This document shows positions 7,058-15,244 of a stretch of 37,720 bases of DNA, one piece after another. Source of the stretch: an uncultured Methanobrevibacter sp. (GTDB taxonomy: Archaea; Methanobacteriota; Methanobacteria; Methanobacteriales; Methanobacteriaceae); the NCBI RefSeq assembly GCF_937881195.1, contig NZ_CALGFC010000042.1, positions 1 to 37,720 on the forward strand. Reading direction: 5' to 3'. A program made the translations under genes and the position numbers. Below the pieces are notes generated by a model that saw only the letters and a program-made list of their open reading frames with translations, was not told where the DNA came from and did not search any database. Position 1 is the first letter of the stretch. Each line of letters begins with the position of its first letter.

Positions 7058-9085
7058 TTATCTTATATTTTCTCCTATTTCTCCATTTTCACAAGCTAAT
7101 AATGTAGCACTGTCGGTTGCAAGTATCATTCCTTCAGATTTAACTCCAAATAATTTTGCAGGAGGTAAGTTAACCAATACAACAACTTTTTTATTTATTA
7201 ATTCTTCAGGAGAATATTTTTTTCCAATTCCTGCTACAACTTGTATCTGTTTTTCTTTTATATTTACTTGCAATTTTAATAACTTATTAGAACCTTCAAT
7301 CTTTTCAGCTTCCAATATTTCTCCTATTCTAATGTCCATCTTTGCAAAATCGTCTATAGTAATTTTTTCACTCAATTTTTCATCTCCAGTCTCTATTGAA
7401 TTTGTATTGTTATTTATTTCTTTTTCATTTTCTTTATCTTCTAAATTTTTATAAAGATCTTTCTTTTCTTTTTCAAGTGTTTCTTCTTCTATTTTTTTAA
7501 ATAAAGGTTTTGCTTTATTTATTTCATGATGGAATTCTATAGGAATTTTCGAGTCATTCCATTTTGCTTCATTAGAAATATTTAATATATTACAAATCTC
7601 TTGAGCTTTATTTGGTATATATGGTTTTAAAATTATAGCTAAGACTTTTGTAAGCTGATTACATAGATATAAACAGTTAGATGCACGTTGATGGTCATCT
7701 TTAATAGCTTTCCAAGGTTCTTGATCATTGAAATATTTATTTCCTTTTTTAGCTATTTTTATTATCTCAACAAGCCCTTCTCTAAATTTAAACTCTTCAA
7801 TTAGTTTTCCCACAGTGTTTGGTATCTCTTCAATGTCCACTTCAAAAGCTCTATCGTCATCATTTGGTTTATTGTATTCTGGAACTTTATTATCAAAAAA
7901 CTTTTTAGTAAATGTAAATGTTCTATGTAAAAAATTTCCAAGTACATCTGCTAGTTCATCATTAATTCTTCTTCCAAAATCATCCCAAGAAAAGTCAGTA
8001 TCTTTACTTAAAGGAGCATTTATTGTAAGATAATATCTTAATAAATCACTATCATATTTTTTAACAAAATCTTCTACCCAAATTACCCAATTTTGACTTG
8101 TGGACATTTTTCTCCCTTCAAGTGAAAGATATTCGCCTGCAATAATATTAGTTGGGAGTCTACAGCCGTATCCTTCTAAAAGAGATGTCCAAAATAGTGC
8201 ATGATGGTATATTATATCTTTTCCAATAAAATGAATTGTGGTATCATTCCAATAGTCTTCCCATTTTTCACCAGTTTCTTTTGACCATTGTACTGCAGAA
8301 GAAATGTATCCTAAGAATGCTTCTCCCCATACATATATTATTTTTCCTTCTACTCCTTCAAGTGGAATTGGAATGCCCCATTCCATATCTCTACTCAATA
8401 TCCAATCATTTAATCCTTCTTTTAGCCAATTTTTAGCATAATTTTTTACATTTGCAGGCATTTCTTTGTTAGAATTTATATATTCTTCAATACTCTTTTG
8501 AAAACTACTGAGTCTGAAGAAATAATGATTTGATTCTTTTATTATGGGGGTATGGCCGCAAGTTAAACATTTAGGATCTATTAGGTCTCCTACATCTAAA
8601 TGCCTACCACAACTTTCACAATGGTCTCCTCTTGCACCCTCAGATTTACAATACTTACATGTTCCTTCCACATATCTGTCAGGTAAAAATTTTTTACATT
8701 TTTCACAATACAATTGTTTTATCTTCTTTTCATAGATTAAATCCTTTTTATATAAATCTAAAAAGAAATTTTGAGCTATATCATAGTGAGTTTGATCTGT
8801 GGTTCGTGTAAAACTATCGAAGGATATATCACATGATTTTAAATCATTTACAATCATTTCATGATATCTTGTAGCTATTTCAATAGGTTTTTTACCTTCT
8901 TTATCTGCTTTTACTGCAATTGGAGTTCCATGTTCATCAGTTGCTCCAACAAGTAATACTTCATTTTCAATCATCCTATTATATCTAGCATAAATGTCTG
9001 CTGGGATATAAGTTGATCTTAAATGCCCTAAATGACAGGGTCCATTAGCATATGGAAGTGCACATGAAATAAATATTTTAGACAT
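7058..9085 (-). CDS. metG: Methionyl-tRNA synthetase
   Basis: This cytosolic enzyme charges tRNA-Met with methionine using ATP. The 675-residue protein has the class I signature HLGH at 18-21, KMSTS at 326-330, and two zinc-knuckle pairs in the connective domain (C127/C130 with C143/C146, and C156/C159 with C173/C176), as in the long archaeal form. The anticodon-binding helical domain follows to about residue 530. A Lys/Glu/Asn-rich linker (about 533-575) leads into a C-terminal OB-fold tRNA-binding domain (about 576-675, containing DIRIGEILEAEKI and the VNLPP region), which in this family aids dimerisation and tRNA binding. The start is supported by AGGAGG with six-base spacing. The family match is unambiguous. 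Confidence 0.98.
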   Translation of the reverse strand: MSKIFISCALPYANGPCHLGHLRSTYIPADIYARYNRMIENEVLLVGATDEHGTPIAVKADKEGKKPIEIATRYHEMIVNDLKSCDISFDSFTRTTDQTHYDIAQNFFLDLYKKDLIYEKKIKQLYCEKCKKFLPDRYVEGTCKYCKSEGARGDHCESCGRHLDVGDLIDPKCLTCGHTPIIKESNHYFFRLSSFQKSIEEYINSNKEMPANVKNYAKNWLKEGLNDWILSRDMEWGIPIPLEGVEGKIIYVWGEAFLGYISSAVQWSKETGEKWEDYWNDTTIHFIGKDIIYHHALFWTSLLEGYGCRLPTNIIAGEYLSLEGRKMSTSQNWVIWVEDFVKKYDSDLLRYYLTINAPLSKDTDFSWDDFGRRINDELADVLGNFLHRTFTFTKKFFDNKVPEYNKPNDDDRAFEVDIEEIPNTVGKLIEEFKFREGLVEIIKIAKKGNKYFNDQEPWKAIKDDHQRASNCLYLCNQLTKVLAIILKPYIPNKAQEICNILNISNEAKWNDSKIPIEFHHEINKAKPLFKKIEEETLEKEKKDLYKNLEDKENEKEINNNTNSIETGDEKLSEKITIDDFAKMDIRIGEILEAEKIEGSNKLLKLQVNIKEKQIQVVAGIGKKYSPEELINKKVVVLVNLPPAKLFGVKSEGMILATDSATLLACENGEIGENIR

Positions 9086-9593
9086 CTTTTTCCTCCTATT
9101 AATTAATTTTTTATTTTGTTAAAGTTATTTGATAAATTTTAATTCTTTTATTATAATTTTGTAAGAATTAGATAGTATTTTATTATATCTAAAAAACATA
9201 GAATATTTAAAAAATTAAATATGTTATATCTCTACTTTTTTTCTTATATAAATTTGATGTTTAATTTTAAAATAGCTATTTATTAATTATACTTATAATA
9301 AACTCTTTTAAACAACTAATTATTAATTAATCATTATTTCAACATTTTAAAATATTTTTAATAGAATATATTAATTATTATGTATTTAAAAAAGAATATA
9401 ATAATCTCTCATATAAAAATTAACAATATCTTTATTTCTTATTTATTTTTAACATTTTTTATAATAATATAAATTATACAAATAATCTTTTTTATTTAAT
9501 AAATATTAATAAAAAAAATATTGTTTTATAATTAAATTTTTTATAATTTTTTGTAAGTAATTTTTTATAATTTTTTTATAAATAATTTTTTTA
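9086..9593. other. Divergent intergenic region between metG and priL
   Basis: This 508-bp, extremely AT-rich region holds the promoters of metG (leftward) and the primase genes (rightward). Short direct repeats of TTTTTTATAAT type lie at about 9538-9590 next to priL. There is no recognisable gene, RNA or palindrome, and no clear Shine-Dalgarno before priL. Confidence 0.5.
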
Positions 9594-10979
9594 ATGATTA
9601 ATGATAAAATAAATAATATGGTTTTATTGTCATTTATAAATCCTCTTTCTGAAGAAGGTCAAGAGATAGTTAAGAAAAAAGGAAATCTTGAGGATGTATT
9701 TTATAATAATGATGAATTAGTTTATATAGTTACTCATGATAAACGTCAAAATATTAGTGATGATTATTTGATACCTAAGAGCTATGCAGATTTAGCTATT
9801 AAGCGTATAGAATGGTTTATTGAACGTAAAAATAATAAAAATTTTATCAATGATGATTATAGCTATCTTTTAAATGAAGAGATAGCTGAAGCAGATATTA
9901 TTTCTTTTCATTTACTTTCTCAAGCTATAGCTACTAATTTTAATATTAATTCTCGTGAATCTAGATTATTTGTAGAATCTCAAGGAAAGCTCATTGAAGA
10001 AAGATTAGTTAAATTAATGCCTAATGAAAGAAAAGAAATTGTTAATAGTTTACTCAATCAATTGATATTTGATGAAAAAATTAGTTGGATATTTTTAAAA
10101 GATTTAGTGGCTTCTAAAAAGATTTCTCTCACTGATTTAGTTCTTGATGAAGGAAAGATAATATTAAATAAGGAGGATTTTATCAATCGTTTTGGGGATA
10201 AATTTAGAGATAGGGCTCCAGATAGAATGTATGATATTATAATTGGGGATAGTATTAAAGAATTAATATTAACTAAAATGATAATGCAAAATACTGAAAA
10301 CTATCTTAAAAAAATAAAAGAAATGTCTTCTACAATTGAAATCCATCCAGCTATTTCTAAACTTGCTGAAGGAATAACTAAAACTATTAATAAACTCAAT
10401 GCTAAGTATAGTGATTATTATGGTCCAAGTGGGCAAGATGGCTATATGAAAATTGGAAAATTAATAAAAGAAGCTTTTCCTCCATGTATAGCTAATACTG
10501 TTGAAGGTGTTTCATCGGGAGGAAGAAATGACGCAATTGTTCTCCTTTTAACCTCTTTTATTTCTTATGCTCGTTTATATCCGGGAATTTTTAAAAATGA
10601 GGGAGTTGATGTAAAGGTATCTGACATTGATCCTAATCTAACAATAACTTTAAATGAGATTTTACCTCTTATTTATGAAGCTGCAGATAATTGTTCTCCT
10701 CCATTATTTGAGGATCAACCTCAGGAAAAAATCAATATTACTTCAAAACTTGGTTTTGGAATGCATAATAATCCTGATCTTGAAAATGAAGGAGAAACTA
10801 AATGGTATACTCCTATGAGTTGTGAAAAAATTAAAATGCATTTACCTCAGCTATGTAGGCCTGATAAAACATGTGAAAAAATTGGAAACCCTCTTTCTTA
10901 TTATTCGAGAGCTAAGTGGGAGCTTCAAAAACAAGGAAAGACAAAACAAAAAGTTGAAAATCAAACTGAAAATGAATAA
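9594..10979 (+). CDS. priL: DNA primase large subunit PriL
   Basis: This is the regulatory subunit of the archaeal/eukaryal-type primase, which works with PriS to make RNA primers for replication. The 461-residue protein has the helical N-terminal domain and the C-terminal Fe-S domain of the family. Candidate [4Fe-4S] ligands are C298 (in FPPC), C367 (in NCSPPLFEDQPQEK), C410, C421 and C427 (LCRPDKTC), of which four should bind the cluster. NPLSYYSRAKW, close to the C-terminus, is also family-typical. The first ATG lacks a Shine-Dalgarno; an in-frame ATG at 9618 (protein starting MVLLSFINPLSEEG) is an alternative start. The tail after residue 440 is Lys/Gln/Asn-rich. priS follows after 214 bp on the same strand. 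Confidence 0.93.
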   Translation: MINDKINNMVLLSFINPLSEEGQEIVKKKGNLEDVFYNNDELVYIVTHDKRQNISDDYLIPKSYADLAIKRIEWFIERKNNKNFINDDYSYLLNEEIAEADIISFHLLSQAIATNFNINSRESRLFVESQGKLIEERLVKLMPNERKEIVNSLLNQLIFDEKISWIFLKDLVASKKISLTDLVLDEGKIILNKEDFINRFGDKFRDRAPDRMYDIIIGDSIKELILTKMIMQNTENYLKKIKEMSSTIEIHPAISKLAEGITKTINKLNAKYSDYYGPSGQDGYMKIGKLIKEAFPPCIANTVEGVSSGGRNDAIVLLLTSFISYARLYPGIFKNEGVDVKVSDIDPNLTITLNEILPLIYEAADNCSPPLFEDQPQEKINITSKLGFGMHNNPDLENEGETKWYTPMSCEKIKMHLPQLCRPDKTCEKIGNPLSYYSRAKWELQKQGKTKQKVENQTENE

Positions 10980-11034
10980 TAAATTGAAAATGAATATAAT
11001 TTATTAAAATAAACTATATTTTATTATAATATAT

Positions 11035-11076
11035 TTTAATTCCAATTTGGGGTTTTAATTCCTTTTGGGTTTTTTG
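11035..11076 (+). terminator. Possible transcription terminator after priL
   Basis: Two near-copies of TTTTAATTCC each lead into a G-run (TTTGGGG, then TTTTGGG), and the second is followed by TTTTTT. The short CCAA/TTGG arms could pair weakly. A T-run after a G-rich block is a plausible archaeal termination signal, which would separate priL from priS, but the stem is too short to be sure. Confidence 0.3.
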
Positions 11077-11184
11077 ATTATATTCATTAAGATTAATTAT
11101 ATATTATAATATTATTATTATTATTATTATTTAATTTTAGTGTATTATGTTAATTTAGATGTAAAAAATATTTAGTAAATATTT

Positions 11185-11190
11185 GGTGAT
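11185..11190 (+). promoter_or_regulatory. Shine-Dalgarno sequence that sets an ATT start for priS
   Basis: GGTGAT here is followed by three bases and then ATT at 11194. The same GGTGAT-N3-ATG layout precedes the DUF530 gene (6743) and the gene at 26417, and GTGAT-N3-ATG precedes cca (14326) and cbiC (26845). This makes the ATT at 11194 the best placed start in the primase frame. Confidence 0.6.
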
Positions 11191-11193
11191 ATT

Positions 11194-12168
11194 ATTTTTG
11201 AGCCAGCTACTTTAGAAGAAAGAAGAAGGTATTATCGGGATGAATGGTCGGATAAAGATTTACCTGAATTTATATTAAATGGTCTTAATAAACGTGAATT
11301 TGGATTTGATCATTTAGGACATGGTCCTAATGATAGATATAAAGTTTTTAAGGGTAAAGATTCTCTTCGACGTTTTTTAAGATATAAAACTCCTTTTGCA
11401 GCTTATATTTCGGTTGCTTTTTATGAAAATCCTAGAAGAAGAGGGGATTGGATTAAATCAGAGTATGTTTTTGATGTTGATGCTAAAGATATTCCTATAA
11501 GATCATGTAATTGTGATGGTGTTTGTGAAATATGTCTAGGAGAAGCTCTTGAAATTGTAAATAATCTAATTGATACTTTAGAAGGAGATATAGGTTTAAA
11601 AAATATTCATTTAATATATTCTGGAAGAGGATATCATATAAGAATCTTAGATGAGGAAATTATGGGTTCTGATAGTGACCTTCGATCAGAAATATTAAAA
11701 TATGTAGCTGGAGCTGAAGTTCCAAATTTGCAATATGGAAATATTGAAGGTGGAACTGGAAGTAGCTATAACTTTGAACATTTTTCTATTCCTATAGCAT
11801 ATCCAAAGATATTCACAGATAGGACTAAATATAATATTCAACATTTAACTGGAAAAGAGTCTATTGATGGAATTAATCCTAAATTGTTGAAAGATATTAT
11901 TAAAAATAGGGAACTACTTGAAGACAACCAGTGGGGAATTTTTAAAAGTAAGATAGGTCCTAGAAGATATAAAGATATGGTTAAATCTATGGCTAGAGTC
12001 AATTTAGCTACTATTGATGCAAAAGTTTCTATTGATCTTAAAAGAATTCTCAGGCTTCCCACTTCTCTTCATTCAAAGGTTAGTATGAAATGTACTGAAG
12101 TTAAAGATAGAGAATGGTTTGATCCACTTAAAAGTGCAGTTCCTAAATTTGTTGAAGAAAGAGATTAG
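11194..12168 (+). CDS. priS: DNA primase small (catalytic) subunit PriS, apparent ATT start
   Basis: This is the catalytic subunit of the archaeal primase, which makes primers during replication together with PriL. Read from 11194 the frame is continuous for 324 codons. It shows the family N-terminus PATLEERRRYYRDEW, REFGFDH (about 34-40), the catalytic pair in FDVDAKD (D94, D96), a zinc knuckle C105xC107xxxC111xxC114, SGRGYHI (about 143-149) and, near the C-terminus, IDAKVSIDLKRILRLPTSLH. The full-length domain is therefore present. The frame is closed by TAA at 11176, and no ATG, GTG or TTG lies in frame before the conserved part; the first in-frame ATG (11662) would remove the catalytic Asp pair. 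ATT at 11194, three bases after GGTGAT, is the best start. A one-base sequencing error in the five-T run at 11195-11199 is the alternative. Confidence 0.9.
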   Translation: MFEPATLEERRRYYRDEWSDKDLPEFILNGLNKREFGFDHLGHGPNDRYKVFKGKDSLRRFLRYKTPFAAYISVAFYENPRRRGDWIKSEYVFDVDAKDIPIRSCNCDGVCEICLGEALEIVNNLIDTLEGDIGLKNIHLIYSGRGYHIRILDEEIMGSDSDLRSEILKYVAGAEVPNLQYGNIEGGTGSSYNFEHFSIPIAYPKIFTDRTKYNIQHLTGKESIDGINPKLLKDIIKNRELLEDNQWGIFKSKIGPRRYKDMVKSMARVNLATIDAKVSIDLKRILRLPTSLHSKVSMKCTEVKDREWFDPLKSAVPKFVEERD

Positions 12169-12240
12169 CTGATAATTTTTTTTAGTATAAAAAGTAATTT
12201 CTTTGATTTTTTGTAGTTTTATAATTTTTGGAGAGTTTTT

Positions 12241-12681
12241 ATGGAATTTTTTATAGGAAAAAAAGAACATTTAGAGGGAATATTAAATCTTTATAAACAA
12301 TTACACCCAGATGAAAATCCGATAAGGCTAGATAAAGCTGAGGAGATATGGAACTTAGCTATAAATGATAATATAAAATATTTTATAGCAATTGAAAATA
12401 AAAAAGTAATAGCTTCTGTTTTTATAGTTATAATTCCTAATTTAACTCATGAAGGTAGACCAATAGGAATTATTGAAAACCTTATTATTGATAAAAATTA
12501 TAGAAGTAAAGGAATTGGAAAAGAGATTGTTAAAATGGCAGTTGAATATGGAAAAAAACAAAATTGTCATAGAATAGCTCTACAAAGTAATAATGATAGG
12601 ATTGATGCTCATAAATTTTATAAAAAAATAGGATTTAATCCTAATTTAAAAACATCTTTTGAATTAGATTTAAAAAAATAA
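12241..12681 (+). CDS. GNAT family N-acetyltransferase
   Basis: The 146-residue protein is a single GNAT domain, which transfers an acyl group from acetyl-CoA to an amine. The CoA pyrophosphate loop is RSKGIGK at 88-94, preceded by the strand ENLIIDKNY, and the C-terminal part DAHKFYKKIGF is also typical. No feature tells the substrate; a small molecule or a protein N-terminus are both possible. GGAG lies seven bases before the ATG. It follows priS by 72 bp on the same strand and may be co-transcribed with it, although a functional link is not evident. Confidence 0.88.
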   Translation: MEFFIGKKEHLEGILNLYKQLHPDENPIRLDKAEEIWNLAINDNIKYFIAIENKKVIASVFIVIIPNLTHEGRPIGIIENLIIDKNYRSKGIGKEIVKMAVEYGKKQNCHRIALQSNNDRIDAHKFYKKIGFNPNLKTSFELDLKK

Positions 12682-12711
12682 ATTAATTAGATATATTATT
12701 TTAATTATATT

Positions 12712-12747
<36 letters not shown>

Positions 12748-12817
12748 TAAAACTTGAAATGTATAAATAATTGCAATAATAAAATTTTCTTTGTATAAAT
12801 ATTATTTTTTCATGTAT

Positions 12818-12858
12818 AAAGATAAAATTATATTTATAGATATATTTATTTTATCTTT
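12818..12858. terminator. 11-bp inverted repeat at the 3' end of cca
   Basis: AAAGATAAAAT (12818-12828) pairs perfectly with ATTTTATCTTT (12848-12858) across a 19-base loop. It lies between the convergent GNAT and cca genes and overlaps the last codons of cca. On the plus strand it ends in TTTTT. It may terminate the primase/GNAT transcript or protect the cca 3' end. The stem is almost all A-T, so chance is possible. Confidence 0.35.
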
Positions 12859-14326
12859 TTAAGAGTTGTCCAGGATTTAAAAAATCGTCTAAAAATTCCA
12901 TTAATTCTAAATTTTCATTTAATAATTCTTCTTTTAATAAATTTTTCATTGTGTTCAGTTTATATGTATCTATTAAAAGACATTTCATATTTTTTCCAAC
13001 TTTTATATTGTTTATATTTTCTTTTGTTAAAATATTTTTAATGAAATCTTTTGCAGAGTTAAACTGTCTTTTTTTATTTAAAACTAGTTTGTCTTCAATA
13101 ATGTAATAATTTTCTGGATGTGATTTTATGAAATTATCACAAGCTTTTCTATCCCAAACCTTAGGACCTTCATGAATATAATAATTGCTCTGTTTGTAAA
13201 CATTTAATTCAAATATGAATAACCCAATTTTTTTCTCATCAGTCCAATAATCACTTTTGAAGACAGAAAAATCATTATCCTCTAATTTTTCTTCAATAGA
13301 TTCTTGGGTTTTTTTAAGCTGAGGATGAATTGAATCAACTGGAATATCTGGAATATTAAATTTTATTGTAATTGTTTTAGTTTTTCTATCTTTAAATTGT
13401 TCATAAACTGATTTATAAGAATTTTCAAGGTTTAATTCCTTATTATGTTTATTATTATATTTCTTTTTATTATATTTATTCTCATTATATTTTTTATTAT
13501 AATAATTTTCCGGGTTAATTCTATAGAAAAACTTTATTTTATCTTTTTCATCAGAGTTTAGAAAATTTCTAGAAGCTATAACAAATTCTGCCATTTTTTC
13601 TTTTTTCAATGCTGCTCCAACATTTCTATTTTTATCTGTTGGGTCAATAGCTATAAGTGGATCTTTAAATGATTTTTCTGTTTTGTAATTTTTTAAATCA
13701 ATAACTGTTTTATTTCTCCAATTAGATGCTGCTTTTAAAGTTTCTTCAAAGTTATTATATCTTAATATTAATATTTCACAAAGATATCCTGCAAATCCGC
13801 CTACTTTAAATTCTGATCCATAAGTACCAACTGCACTCATAAATCTTTTTAGAAGTAGAACTTCTTCTTTTTGTTTTTCTGTTTTTAAGTGTTTTTGAAT
13901 ATAATTGGTATGTAAAATTGTCCTATCTACTGCGGATTTCAATTCTTCAGCATTATATATTTTATAACATGGAACAAAATCAACATCATATCCATTAATA
14001 TGGCTAGTAAGATAAGGGTGAGATGCATAATGTTCTTCAGCTATTCCATTTAAATGTTTACTACATTCATATCCTAAATAAAGGCCTTTTTCTTTTAGAT
14101 AATCTTCATCTGATTCAAGTTGAAAATTAATAAAGATATCAATATCTGAACTTCCAGACAACCAAGTTCCTTTTGCTATTGAACCTACAAGTTTAGCTTC
14201 AACATCAATATTTTCCTCTTTAGATTTATTATTGATATAGTTAATAGCATCCCTAGCAATTTCATGAACTTTTTCTATTTCCAATTCTGTAGGTTTTATT
14301 TCTTTTAATATTTTTTTATAGTCCAT
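12851..14326 (-). CDS. cca: CCA-adding enzyme (archaeal class I tRNA nucleotidyltransferase)
   Basis: The enzyme adds CCA to tRNA 3' ends from CTP and ATP without a nucleic-acid template. The 491-residue protein has the class I nucleotidyltransferase signature GSIAKGTWLSGSSDIDIF (48-65), with metal-binding D61 and D63, and a further carboxylate in YDVDFVP (113-119). HPQLKKTQESIEEKL and DKNRNVGAALKKEKMAEF are recognisable in the middle region and the tail domain. Residues about 272-302 are an Asn/Lys/Tyr-rich low-complexity insertion in the body of the enzyme. GTGAT sits three bases before the ATG. It is the last gene of a minus-strand run with aroA', aroB' and thpR, but a 329-bp repeat-rich gap lies upstream. 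Confidence 0.96.
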   Translation of the reverse strand: MDYKKILKEIKPTELEIEKVHEIARDAINYINNKSKEENIDVEAKLVGSIAKGTWLSGSSDIDIFINFQLESDEDYLKEKGLYLGYECSKHLNGIAEEHYASHPYLTSHINGYDVDFVPCYKIYNAEELKSAVDRTILHTNYIQKHLKTEKQKEEVLLLKRFMSAVGTYGSEFKVGGFAGYLCEILILRYNNFEETLKAASNWRNKTVIDLKNYKTEKSFKDPLIAIDPTDKNRNVGAALKKEKMAEFVIASRNFLNSDEKDKIKFFYRINPENYYNKKYNENKYNKKKYNNKHNKELNLENSYKSVYEQFKDRKTKTITIKFNIPDIPVDSIHPQLKKTQESIEEKLEDNDFSVFKSDYWTDEKKIGLFIFELNVYKQSNYYIHEGPKVWDRKACDNFIKSHPENYYIIEDKLVLNKKRQFNSAKDFIKNILTKENINNIKVGKNMKCLLIDTYKLNTMKNLLKEELLNENLELMEFLDDFLNPGQLLKR

Positions 14327-14371
14327 AAAATCACTTAATAATATTAATAATTATAAACTTTGGTTAATTAA

Positions 14372-14443
14372 AATAATATTTAAAATAATATTTAAAATAA
14401 TATTTATAATAATATTTGAAATAATATTTATAATAATATTTAT
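14372..14443. repeat. 12-nt tandem repeat AATAATATTTAA, six copies
   Basis: Six consecutive 12-nt units vary only in the last two bases (AA, AA, AT, GA, AT, AT). The array lies directly upstream of cca on its coding strand. It looks like slippage growth. Confidence 0.85.
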
Positions 14444-14516
14444 ACTAATAATTTATAATAATAGTAGCCTATAATAATCCATAATAGTTTACTAATAATA
14501 GCTATAATATGGCCGT

Positions 14517-14552
14517 AATAATAGCTAGAATAATAGCTAGAATAATAGCTAA
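14517..14552. repeat. 12-nt tandem repeat AATAATAGCTAG, three copies
   Basis: Three units of AATAATAGCTAG, the last ending AA, follow the first 12-nt family after about 70 bp. Each contains the palindrome AGCT inside TAGCTA. The unit has the same length as the neighbouring repeat but a different sequence. Confidence 0.8.
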
Positions 14553-14655
14553 ATGAGTTTTGCAATAATATTCCATAATTAATATAAAATAATAACTAAA
14601 TAAATCTGAGATAATATTTATTATTAATAGTTATAATTATATTTTAGAATTTGAA

Positions 14656-15231
14656 TTATAAATCAAAAATTTTGATTTCAGAGTAAATAGGTCCATTTGG
14701 AGTTAGCTCACTCTTTTTTAAAGATATTTTTTCAATATCCATATTCCCAATTTCAATATCTTTTAATTCTCTTATTTTTGATTTAAATTCTTTTTTATCT
14801 CTTAAATTTCTTATTCTTCCTATTGTAATATGAGTTTTAAAGTTTTTATCTAATTTAAATCCAATTTTTTTAAATTCTGAGTCTAATTTTTCATGTAATT
14901 TAGTTAAAAAGGGGTTGTTTTCAGATCCAACCCATAAAACTTTCATATAATTTTCATTTGGGAAAGTTCCAATTCCTTTAATAGATATTTGGTTAGAAAA
15001 TTCATCTTTCAAATTATTTTCATTTAAAACTTTTCTTATAACATTTTTAACTTCAATGATTTTCTTTTTATCTATGTCTCCAAAAAATTTAAGTGTAAAA
15101 TGAAAATTTTCTTTTTCAACATATTTTATATTATTTTCAGTTTTTTTAAATTCATTTTGAACTTTCAAGATATTCTGAATTAAATCTTGATTAATATCAA
15201 TAGCTAAAAAACAACGATATTTTTCACTCAT
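14656..15231 (-). CDS. thpR: RNA 2',3'-cyclic phosphodiesterase (2'-5' RNA ligase family)
   Basis: The protein belongs to the LigT/2H phosphoesterase family, which opens 2',3'-cyclic phosphates on RNA to 2'-phosphates and in vitro can act as a 2'-5' ligase. Two HxT motifs form the active site: H44-F-T46 in NFHFTLKFFGD and H134-I-T136 in KTHITIGRIR. The length of 191 residues is normal for the family. The frame can be extended to an ATG at 15255, but that overlaps aroB'. The ATG at 15231 has GTGA four bases before it and gives the family-like start MSEKYRCFLAIDI, so it was chosen. It lies 13 bp after aroB' and next to cca, so an RNA or tRNA processing link is plausible. Confidence 0.93.
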   Translation of the reverse strand: MSEKYRCFLAIDINQDLIQNILKVQNEFKKTENNIKYVEKENFHFTLKFFGDIDKKKIIEVKNVIRKVLNENNLKDEFSNQISIKGIGTFPNENYMKVLWVGSENNPFLTKLHEKLDSEFKKIGFKLDKNFKTHITIGRIRNLRDKKEFKSKIRELKDIEIGNMDIEKISLKKSELTPNGPIYSEIKIFDL

Positions 15232-15244
15232 AATTTCACAAAAA

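Larger units (their letters stand above)
14327..14655. other. Repeat-filled intergenic region between thpR and cca
   Basis: This 329-bp gap between two same-strand genes is built largely of two 12-nt repeat families (14372-14443 and 14517-14552) and shorter TAATAATA-type variants between them. A promoter for cca should lie here if it is transcribed separately, but many TATA-like strings make the choice arbitrary. Confidence 0.6.

Noticed and set aside
11183..11214. PriS translation from TTG at 11183 or GTG at 11186
   Set aside because: Both are in another frame that reaches TAG within about ten codons. They could reach the primase frame only by a frameshift. They remain relevant if the T-run at 11195-11199 is missequenced, and this is stated in the finding.
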